Origin: an uncultured Thalassolituus sp.
Lineage (GTDB): Bacteria > Pseudomonadota > Gammaproteobacteria > Pseudomonadales > Oceanobacteraceae
Length of the DNA: 64,000 nt
Assembly (NCBI RefSeq): GCF_950066645.1
Contig: NZ_CATMFB010000010.1
Coordinates: 31,139-95,138 of the forward strand
Direction: 5' to 3'
A program made the translations under genes and the position numbers. Every line of letters starts with the position of its first letter. The first letter of the stretch is position 1. Below the pieces are notes generated by a model, which was not told the origin of the DNA, searched no databases, and saw only the letters and a list, made by a program, of their open reading frames with translations. This document shows positions 57,697 through 64,000 of this stretch, piece by piece.

Positions 57697-59649
57697 TCAG
57701 TCCTCCGCCAACGCATCAATCGGATTAAGACGGGAGGCCTGACGCGCAGGCGCATGACCAAAGATAATGCCCACCAGCACTGCAGAGCTGAATGCCAGCA
57801 GTGGGGGCATCAGAGAAAAAGCCACCGCAATATTAAACTGGCCCAGCAACCAGGCGACACCGGCCCCCAGCAGCAGACCGACCAGACCACCAAAACAACA
57901 GACGACCAGCGCTTCGATATTAAACTGGCGGAGAATATCTCCGGGCTTCGCACCGGTGGCCATACGCAGACCGATTTCACGCCGTCGCTCCGAGACACTT
58001 ACCAACATAATGTTCATCACGCCAATGCCACCAACAAAGAGTGAAATGGCCGCGACCGAGCCCAGCAGCCAGGTCATGGTATCCTGGGTTTCACCAACGG
58101 CTTCAATCAGTGAAGCCGTATTACGCACCATAAAGTCCTCTCTGCCGTGACGCTGCAGCATCAGACTTTCGACCGCGGCCTGTACTTCATCCAGACGATC
58201 TGTCGACTCAACCTTGATGGTAATCGTGCTCAGATGATCACGACCAAAAACGCGTACCCTACCTGTAGAGAGGGGGATCAACATCATCTCATCCATATCA
58301 GAGCCACCCGACGTCGCGCCTTTGGCTTCCAGCACACCAATGACCTGATATACCGCAGACTTCAGGAACACGTACTGCCCCACCGGATCTTCACCCTGCG
58401 TGAACAGCTCTTCCGCAACCGTCTGGCCAATCACAATCACTGGCGCCATGCTGTCCATATCCTGCTCGGTGAAAAACACCCCACGGGCCATCCCCCAGTC
58501 ACGAACGTGAATATAATCGGGTGTCGTCCCCTGAATACGGCCGTTGTAATCGCGGTTACCAAAGCGGATGGTTGCCCGGCTGTTGCGCTCGGGAGCAACA
58601 TAGCTGACACCGGGAAGTTGACTGACAGCTTCGCCGTCCTGAACAGTCAGCGTGGCCATCTCACCCGAAGAGCGCGTATTGCCTCCTCCGGGGCGCAGTA
58701 ACAGCAGGTTAGTCCCCATGGACTCAATACGATCGAGGACCTGTTGCTTGCCCCCTTCACCAATCGCCATCATAGCGACAACCGCACCTACCCCGATTAC
58801 TATGCCAAGCAGCGTCAGTGCCGTCCGGAACCAGTTAAACCGCAGGGCTTTCAGCGCTGTGCTGACCGCCTCGGCAAAGCCCACAGAGGTAAACGCCGGC
58901 GGGGCAGGTTCACTGGCAGCGATATCCAGCGTGGGAGCCGGTGCACTGTCGGACTGAATACGGCCGTCACTGATATGAATCTGACGATCAGCATGCTCTG
59001 CCACATGCGCGTCGTGCGTAATAAGGATAACGGTACTGCCTTCACGGTTAAGCTGCTGCAGCAATGCCAGAACCTGCTTACCACTCTGACTGTCGAGTGC
59101 CCCGGTGGGCTCGTCGGCGAGGATAACCTCCGCGCCATTGATCATGGCGCGGGCGATCGAAACACGCTGTTGCTGTCCGCCCGACAACTCACCGGGCTTA
59201 TGATCGGCGCGATCGCCTAACCCCAGCTTATCTAACAGCTGTTCAGCCCGGTTTAAGCGCTGTTCCACCGGAACATGAGCATAGGTTGCAGGCAGCGCTA
59301 CGTTTTCACGGGCAGTCAGAGGGGCCAGCAGCTGATAACGCTGAAAGACAAACCCGAATGTCTTCAGGCGCAAGGCAGCCAGCTGATCCGGGGTCATCGC
59401 AGAGACATCATGACCATTAACCCTGAACGTACCGGAGGTCGGGGTATCCAGACAGCCAAGAATGTTCATCAGGGTAGATTTACCCGAACCGGACTGCCCC
59501 ATAACAGCGACAAATTCGCCCCGCTCAATTGTCAGTGACACTTCATCCAGCGCTTTGACCAAGGTATCACCCGCCTGATAATGACGACTTACCCGATCAA
59601 TCTGAATCAGTGGTGGCTGTTTAGCGGTATCAGAAGCCACGGCGACCAC
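57697..59649 (-). CDS. macB: MacB-type ABC transporter (ATPase fused to permease)
   Basis: This 650-residue protein joins an ATPase (Walker A GQSGSGKS at 51-58, signature LSGGQ at 155-159, Walker B VILADEPT) to a MacB permease. The permease has one helix near 275-300, a large periplasmic domain and three C-terminal helices (RRREIGLRMATGAKPGDI in between). The start at GTG 59649 overlaps macA by 20 bases; a second GTG at 59640 is possible. Such pumps drive export of peptides, macrolides or siderophores from the periplasm. Confidence 0.93.
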   Translation of the reverse strand: MVAVASDTAKQPPLIQIDRVSRHYQAGDTLVKALDEVSLTIERGEFVAVMGQSGSGKSTLMNILGCLDTPTSGTFRVNGHDVSAMTPDQLAALRLKTFGFVFQRYQLLAPLTARENVALPATYAHVPVEQRLNRAEQLLDKLGLGDRADHKPGELSGGQQQRVSIARAMINGAEVILADEPTGALDSQSGKQVLALLQQLNREGSTVILITHDAHVAEHADRQIHISDGRIQSDSAPAPTLDIAASEPAPPAFTSVGFAEAVSTALKALRFNWFRTALTLLGIVIGVGAVVAMMAIGEGGKQQVLDRIESMGTNLLLLRPGGGNTRSSGEMATLTVQDGEAVSQLPGVSYVAPERNSRATIRFGNRDYNGRIQGTTPDYIHVRDWGMARGVFFTEQDMDSMAPVIVIGQTVAEELFTQGEDPVGQYVFLKSAVYQVIGVLEAKGATSGGSDMDEMMLIPLSTGRVRVFGRDHLSTITIKVESTDRLDEVQAAVESLMLQRHGREDFMVRNTASLIEAVGETQDTMTWLLGSVAAISLFVGGIGVMNIMLVSVSERRREIGLRMATGAKPGDILRQFNIEALVVCCFGGLVGLLLGAGVAWLLGQFNIAVAFSLMPPLLAFSSAVLVGIIFGHAPARQASRLNPIDALAED

Positions 59650-60832
59650 CTATGCGTGGCGCATTGGTGCCGAAGGTGCGCGCCTGTTCTCCACCGCTGG
59701 ACTGCTCGCTACCAGCAATGACCGCGTCACCCTCTTCAAGGCCTGAGATAATCTGAGCGTGAGTACGGCTGACCACACCCAGCTCAACGCGCACACGCTC
59801 TTCTTCAGTTCCTGCAGGCACGCGGACTGACGCCCCCCGTGGCGAGCGACGCACCGCTGCCAGAGGCACCAGAAGCACATCTTCTGCAGAATCTTCAACG
59901 AAGAACACCTGAGTACTCATGGCTTCCATCAGAGAGTGATCGCTGTTATCGACATCCACCAATACCTGATACAGCACGACATCATTCACAAGGTTGGGAG
60001 TGGGCAGAATCTTAGCCAGTGTCGACCAACGGAAATCGTTGGGCCTGCCCAACGTGGAGAAGCGTACCTTCATTCCTTTCTTAAGCCGTGGGATATCTGC
60101 CTCAGATACTTCTACCCGGAGGGTCATGACCGAAAGGTCAGAGATTTTCATGACCACAGGCGCACTGTTGGTTGCATTCAGCGTCTGCCCTTCCCGTACT
60201 GAGATACTGGCGACGGTACCTGCAATCGGAGCAAACAGGCTGGTATAACCCAGCGACACTTTGTCACCGGCTAATGATGCTTCGTCTGCTTTGATCTGTG
60301 CCCGGGATGCTTCAATCTTGGCTTTCAGGATTTTCACGCCTGTGCGACTTTCAACCAGGGTGTCTTCACTGATGGCCTGATGCTTGAAAAGCCCTTCATT
60401 CCTTCTGAGGCGCAGTTCCTGCAGCTCCAGCTCTGCCAGCTGCTGCTCCAGACCCGCACGTTTGTTTTCAAGGCTTGCCTCAGCGTTCGCCACTTTGGTT
60501 TCAAACACAGAGGCATCAATTTCTGCCAGCAGCTGCCCCTTTTCTACGACGTCCCCCTCTTCGACCAGGATGACTTTTACCTGGCCGGACACCTGCGCAC
60601 CGACATCCACGTAGTTTTTGGGCTCGAGGGTACCGGTCGACGCAACGTGGTTTTCAATCGATCCGATTTCTGCATGCTGGATCAGCCATGCCTGGTCACC
60701 CGAGTCAGCAAACCACCAGTAATAGACGGCTGCGCAGACAATCAGTAAAGGAAGTACTACGAAAAAGAATGGACGAATTACACGTCGGAGCAGCGAACGC
60801 GCTCCGTGTGATGCAGAGTTACCAACTGACAT
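59630..60832 (-). CDS. macA: MacA-type membrane fusion protein
   Basis: The 400-residue adaptor has an N-terminal membrane helix (about 20-42), a lipoyl/barrel-sandwich domain (STGTLEPKNYVDVGAQVSGQV and LGYTSLFAPIAGTVASISV), a coiled-coil hairpin (about 105-185) and beta-barrel domains. It connects MacB to the outer-membrane duct. It is the first gene of a three-gene operon and has a Fur-like palindrome 77-95 bases upstream. Confidence 0.93.
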   Translation of the reverse strand: MSVGNSASHGARSLLRRVIRPFFFVVLPLLIVCAAVYYWWFADSGDQAWLIQHAEIGSIENHVASTGTLEPKNYVDVGAQVSGQVKVILVEEGDVVEKGQLLAEIDASVFETKVANAEASLENKRAGLEQQLAELELQELRLRRNEGLFKHQAISEDTLVESRTGVKILKAKIEASRAQIKADEASLAGDKVSLGYTSLFAPIAGTVASISVREGQTLNATNSAPVVMKISDLSVMTLRVEVSEADIPRLKKGMKVRFSTLGRPNDFRWSTLAKILPTPNLVNDVVLYQVLVDVDNSDHSLMEAMSTQVFFVEDSAEDVLLVPLAAVRRSPRGASVRVPAGTEEERVRVELGVVSRTHAQIISGLEEGDAVIAGSEQSSGGEQARTFGTNAPRIGGRRGF

Positions 60833-60908
60833 TTTTCAATCTCTCACCAAAGAAATCCCGATGAGACCCTTGAGCCGCACCCCCCTGAAGGCTGCGAAAT
60901 CTAATCTA

Positions 60909-60927
60909 AATGCCAATCAATCTCAAT
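60909..60927. promoter_or_regulatory. Fur-like palindrome upstream of macA
   Basis: Read leftward, ATTGAGATTGATTGGCATT matches AATGATAAT-n-ATTATCATT at 13 of 18 positions. It lies in the 131-base gap between the unrecognised gene and macA, where the macA promoter must be. Confidence 0.4.
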
Positions 60928-60963
60928 TAAATGGACGAATAGTTGCGTAAGGAAGTGTGAGGA

Positions 60964-61410
60964 CTAAGGCCGGTATACCGCAGGCAGTCCATCAAGGCTG
61001 AGCACCAGCTTGTACTGTGCTTTGATTGGCTGGGGAAAGCTGATGTGATCACGGGTCACATAGGCGCCGTTTTCCCACTCACGTAACATCAGTACCAGAT
61101 ACCACTGCCCTTCCGCCGGTGTCCGGATAGGCATTGTAAAGCGACAGTTATTCAGATGATGCTGTCCGCTCAGTTCGCCTATTTCGGTGGCGCCAACCTG
61201 ATACCCGCGGAAATCGCCACCCGAATACGGCTCACTCAATGCCCACATTTCAAGCGAGAGAGTGCCACTCGTGTTGCCTGTACTGCGCAGATTAGCTATT
61301 TCTTCCACTTCCACATGCAGTGTTTCGTCTTCGATATGGTAGGTGGAGGTGCCACTGAGGCTGAGATATTTTGCTGCGACGCGCAGCGGGGTCTGTTCGG
61401 AGGCCATCAT
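60964..61410 (-). CDS. hypothetical protein, unrecognised
   Basis: The 148-residue protein starts at ATG 61410, 7 bases after GAGGG. I do not recognise the family. No signal peptide or membrane segment is apparent. The sequence alternates hydrophobic and polar residues and is rich in Gly, Thr and Tyr (LSLEMWALSEPYSGGDFRGY, EGQWYLVLMLREWENGAYVT), suggesting a beta-sandwich. It lies between lipA and macA on the same strand. A terminator and a competing inverted repeat occupy the lipA side. Confidence 0.7.
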   Translation of the reverse strand: MMASEQTPLRVAAKYLSLSGTSTYHIEDETLHVEVEEIANLRSTGNTSGTLSLEMWALSEPYSGGDFRGYQVGATEIGELSGQHHLNNCRFTMPIRTPAEGQWYLVLMLREWENGAYVTRDHISFPQPIKAQYKLVLSLDGLPAVYRP

Positions 61411-61426
61411 GGCAATACCCTCTGAT

Positions 61427-61458
61427 AAGAAAAAGCTGTGAACTCCCTGTGTTCACAG
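61427..61458 (-). terminator. intrinsic terminator after lipA
   Basis: Read leftward, CTGTGAA and TTCACAG form a 7-bp stem with a 9-base loop, followed by CTTTTTCTT. It should end the dacA-ybeD-lipB-lipA transcript, 17 bases before the next start codon. The 3' arm can instead pair with a distant copy at 61492-61502. Confidence 0.75.
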
Positions 61459-61502
61459 ATGCGATCATTATGCACCTGCCTCAGGAGAGAATCACAGCTT
61501 TT
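61431..61502 (-). repeat. 11-bp inverted repeat spanning the lipA/hypothetical gap
   Basis: AAAAGCTGTGA at 61431-61441 is the exact reverse complement of TCACAGCTTTT at 61492-61502, 50 bases away. It overlaps one arm of the terminator hairpin, so the two foldings exclude each other. Confidence 0.6.
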
Positions 61503-61510
61503 ACTTAAAT

Positions 61511-62476
61511 TCAGCTTACACTTCCGACATCTACGCCTTCGGCCTGCTGATCAGCGTGGTAAGAAGAGCGTACCAGGGGTCCACTGGTAACCCGCAGGAA
61601 GCCCAGCGACTTAGCGATGTCGCCCAGCTCTTTAAACTCCTGAGGCGTTACAAAGCGCTTCACCGGGGAGTGATCCCGGCTTGGTTGCAGATACTGTCCC
61701 AGCGTGATGTGGTCGATGTCGTGCGCCCGCATGTGATGCATGACCTCCACGACCTCTTCATTGGTTTCGCCTAATCCCAGCATCAGGCCCGATTTGGTGA
61801 TGATGTCAGGATTCCGGGCTTTGTATTCTTTGAGCAGCTTCAGCGACCACTCATAATCCGACCCAGGGCGACACTCTTTGTAGAGACGCGGCACAGTTTC
61901 AAGATTGTGATTAAAGACGTCCGGCTGTGTACCAGAGAGTATGTCCAGAGCAATCTCCATGCGGCCACGAAAATCCGGCACCAGAGTCTCAACCTGAATA
62001 CCCGGGCTGTGCTCGCGTGTCAGACGGATACAATCAGCAAAGTGCTGCGCCCCGCCATCGCGCAGATCGTCTCTGTCGACAGAGGTGATCACCACATACT
62101 TCAGCCCCATGTCGGCAATCGCAGTCGCCAGGTTAACCGGTTCTTCTGCATCCAGCGGATTGGGACGTCCGTGCCCGACATCGCAGAATGGGCAACGGCG
62201 TGTGCAGATGTCTCCCATGATCATAAAGGTCGCGGTCCCACCACCAAAACACTCACCGATGTTCGGACAGCTCGCCTCTTCACAGACCGTATGCAGACGG
62301 TGTTTACGCAGCTTTTCTTTGATCTCATTGATCTTGGGAGTCGCAGGAATACGAACGCGGATCCAATCGGGCTTGCGTGGAATTTCTTCAGTCGGAATGA
62401 CCTTAATCGGAATACGGGCGACCTTATCGGCACCACGTAATTTTTCGCCCTGAACCACTTTGCGTCGTTCTGACAT
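61511..62476 (-). CDS. lipA: lipoyl synthase
   Basis: This 321-residue radical SAM enzyme inserts two sulfur atoms into protein-bound octanoyl groups. The auxiliary cluster cysteines Cys65, Cys70 and Cys76 ([12 protein letters not shown]) and the radical SAM cluster cysteines Cys91, Cys95 and Cys98 (CTRRCPFC) are all present. It starts 3 bases after lipB in the conserved dacA-ybeD-lipB-lipA order. Confidence 0.97.
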   Translation of the reverse strand: MSERRKVVQGEKLRGADKVARIPIKVIPTEEIPRKPDWIRVRIPATPKINEIKEKLRKHRLHTVCEEASCPNIGECFGGGTATFMIMGDICTRRCPFCDVGHGRPNPLDAEEPVNLATAIADMGLKYVVITSVDRDDLRDGGAQHFADCIRLTREHSPGIQVETLVPDFRGRMEIALDILSGTQPDVFNHNLETVPRLYKECRPGSDYEWSLKLLKEYKARNPDIITKSGLMLGLGETNEEVVEVMHHMRAHDIDHITLGQYLQPSRDHSPVKRFVTPQEFKELGDIAKSLGFLRVTSGPLVRSSYHADQQAEGVDVGSVS

Positions 62477-62479
62477 TAT

Positions 62480-63118
62480 TTACTCCGGAGTTGTTTCTTC
62501 AGCATCAGGGCCACCATTAGCCAGCCGTTGCTGTAAATGATAGTTGAGACGCTCAGAGACCGCATCAAAACTGACCACGCTGTCAGTTTCACCGGTCATC
62601 TGCGTCATCTCCATGCCAGCGTAGCCGCATGGATTTATGCGCCGGAAAGGCTCGAGGTCCATATCAATATTTAACGCCAGGCCGTGGAAAGACCGACCCT
62701 GGCGGATACGTAATCCCAGGGAGGCAATCTTCCGACCACCGGTATAGACTCCCGGAGCATCGGAACGGGGCGCGGCATCGATTTCCCATTCGGCGAGCGT
62801 ATCGACAATCGCCTGCTCAATTCCACTTACAAGCTGACGCGGCCCCCATCCCCGACGGCCGATATCTATCATCAGATACACCACCAGCTGACCCGGACCA
62901 TGATAGGTTACCTGTCCTCCACGATCGGTCTGAATCACAGGAATATCACCGGGAAACAGCACATGCTCTGCCTTGCCGGCCTGCCCTTGAGTAAACACCG
63001 GAAAATGCTGCAGAAACCAGAGCTCATCTTCCGTGCTGGAAGATCGCTGCTCCGTAAAGCGGGTCATCTCATCATAGACAGACTGATACTCGCACAGGCC
63101 GAGCTCCCGGACCTGCAT
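62480..63118 (-). CDS. lipB: lipoyl(octanoyl) transferase
   Basis: The 212-residue enzyme moves octanoyl from acyl carrier protein to lipoate-dependent enzymes. The catalytic pair is Lys130 ([12 protein letters not shown]) and Cys164 (INPCGYAGM). [16 protein letters not shown] is intact. The ATG overlaps the ybeD stop by one base. Confidence 0.96.
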   Translation of the reverse strand: MQVRELGLCEYQSVYDEMTRFTEQRSSSTEDELWFLQHFPVFTQGQAGKAEHVLFPGDIPVIQTDRGGQVTYHGPGQLVVYLMIDIGRRGWGPRQLVSGIEQAIVDTLAEWEIDAAPRSDAPGVYTGGRKIASLGLRIRQGRSFHGLALNIDMDLEPFRRINPCGYAGMEMTQMTGETDSVVSFDAVSERLNYHLQQRLANGGPDAEETTPE

Positions 63119-63390
63119 CAGATCACCATGCGCACCTGAGGATGCGCCGTCAGATCACGATGGATATTGGTCAACTGTTCTACGCCCGTTGCGGTGATAT
63201 AGAGAGTAATGGAGCGGAAACGTCCGTTAGAGCTTTCCTGTACGCGAATCCGGGCCATATCGCAATCAGGCGCATGGACCCGTACGACCTCAACAATGGC
63301 CTCTTCGTAACCGTCGAACGCGACGCCAACCACCTTGACCGGATAGTTGGCACAGGGAAATTCAATTTTGGGAGCGTCTGGCTGACTCAC
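63118..63390 (-). CDS. ybeD: YbeD-like DUF493 regulatory protein
   Basis: The 90-residue protein has the DUF493 pattern ([46 protein letters not shown]). It has an ACT-like fold and lies between dacA and lipB, as in E. coli. A role in adjusting lipoate metabolism has been proposed from its position only. Confidence 0.93.
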   Translation of the reverse strand: MSQPDAPKIEFPCANYPVKVVGVAFDGYEEAIVEVVRVHAPDCDMARIRVQESSNGRFRSITLYITATGVEQLTNIHRDLTAHPQVRMVI

Positions 63391-63465
63391 TATGACATCC
63401 TCATTGGCTTAGCCTCTGAATATGGAGCCGTCCATGACACTTTTCAACCGGCTGCCTGCCTGAAA

Positions 63466-64000
63466 TCAGGAGAACAGACGAACAAAGAAGAGTCGGATTT
63501 TCCCGAACAAGCGGCCAAAGAAGCCCGATTCTTCAACATCCTGCAGTGCGACCAGCGGTCTTTCTGCGAGTTGTTCGCCACCCATGCTGATGGTCAGCAG
63601 CCCCATCGCCTGGCCTGCGACAACAGGCGCCTCTGGGTATTCTTTAATCTCAAGCGACACTTCAACCTGATCTTTGCTGCCACGCGGCAGAGTCATATAC
63701 AGATCCTCTGCCAGAGAAATGTCTACAGATGCCGTTTTGCCTAACCAGACTTTCTCGGTGCTCAGTACATCCCCGGCGCTGTATAGCTTGTGGGTTTCGT
63801 AATAGCGGAAACCATAGCCCAGCAGTTTCTGAGTTTCACGGGCACGGGCCTCTTCGCTCTTGGTGCCCATGACAACGGCAATAAGGCGGGTATTCTCACG
63901 TTTGGCTGACGCCGCAAGGCAGTAGCCTGCTTCATCCGTATGACCGGTTTTCAGACCATCTACGCTGGGGTCACGCCACAGCAGCTTATTGCGGTTAGGC
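63466..64000 (-). CDS. dacA: D-alanyl-D-alanine carboxypeptidase (PBP5/6 family), C-terminal part
   Basis: The frame is open to the window end; 177 residues are visible. They include the KTG box of the penicillin-binding fold (VDGLKTGHTDEAGYCLAASA), VVMGTKSEEAR, the PBP5 C-terminal beta domain, and the amphipathic C-terminal anchor (GFFGRLFGKIRLFFVRLF) that holds the enzyme to the inner membrane. The serine active-site motifs lie beyond the window. It trims the terminal D-Ala from peptidoglycan pentapeptides and stands before ybeD-lipB-lipA as in E. coli. Confidence 0.95.
   Translation of the reverse strand, partial: PNRNKLLWRDPSVDGLKTGHTDEAGYCLAASAKRENTRLIAVVMGTKSEEARARETQKLLGYGFRYYETHKLYSAGDVLSTEKVWLGKTASVDISLAEDLYMTLPRGSKDQVEVSLEIKEYPEAPVVAGQAMGLLTISMGGEQLAERPLVALQDVEESGFFGRLFGKIRLFFVRLFS

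Overview
The window reads as chromosomal DNA of a free-living, probably marine, aerobic gammaproteobacterium. Gene order from the type IV pilus cluster through ispH-fkpB-lspA-ileS-ribF-murJ-rpsT and proB-obgE-rpmA-rplU-ispB follows the arrangement familiar from Pseudomonas and the Oceanospirillales. The GC content looks moderate, about 50 percent by eye. I infer the Pseudomonadales/Oceanospirillales neighbourhood; the genus cannot be fixed from sequence alone. I see no phage, insertion sequence, CRISPR array, rRNA or tRNA, and no gene-free stretch above 300 bases.

Layout. (1) 1-3.7 kb: the end of a MetR-like LysR regulator, then mesX (DUF1852), mesD (folate-independent methionine synthase) and a translationally coupled TauE/SafE transporter. 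(2) 3.8-7.6 kb: two tandem paralogous 7TMR-DISM/GGDEF diguanylate cyclases. (3) 7.6-20.4 kb: an iron-acquisition region. It holds a four-gene operon (PepSY membrane protein, DUF2271, DUF4198, membrane flavoprotein reductase), an FMN-dependent hydroxyacid dehydrogenase, a PiuC-type dioxygenase, a catecholate-type TonB-dependent receptor and a complete TonB2-type energy module (DUF3450, TtpC, ExbB, ExbD, TonB, TPR). Fur-like palindromes lie in its two divergent promoter regions. (4) 20.4-24.3 kb: an AraC regulator divergent from a fatty-acid desaturase, then nadE. (5) 24.4-39.1 kb: pilS-pilR and the minor pilin operon fimT-fimU-pilV-pilW-pilX-pilY1-pilE, followed by a second pilX-pilY1 pair. (6) 39.1-52.2 kb: housekeeping genes for isoprenoids, lipoprotein processing, Ile-tRNA, flavin, peptidoglycan flippase, ribosomal proteins, KDO and proline. 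kdsA sits in an unusual place between proB and rpsT. (7) 52.2-56.3 kb: dsbD, a DUF1328 mini-protein, trxC, an atypical receiver protein and a DUF465 gene behind an FNR-like box. (8) 56.3-64 kb: a MacA-MacB-outer-membrane-factor export operon, an unrecognised small gene, and lipA-lipB-ybeD-dacA (dacA cut by the window end).

How the parts work together. The iron region would bring a ferric siderophore through the receptor, powered by the TonB2 module. The PepSY/flavoprotein operon is a good candidate for reducing it at the inner membrane. The MacAB-type pump at 57-61 kb also has a Fur-like palindrome upstream and could export a siderophore, which is only an inference. The pilus cluster encodes the minor-pilin/PilY1 tip complex in two versions. 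Its regulator PilR has lost the residues that normally hydrolyse ATP and contact sigma-54, and this is the most surprising single observation here.
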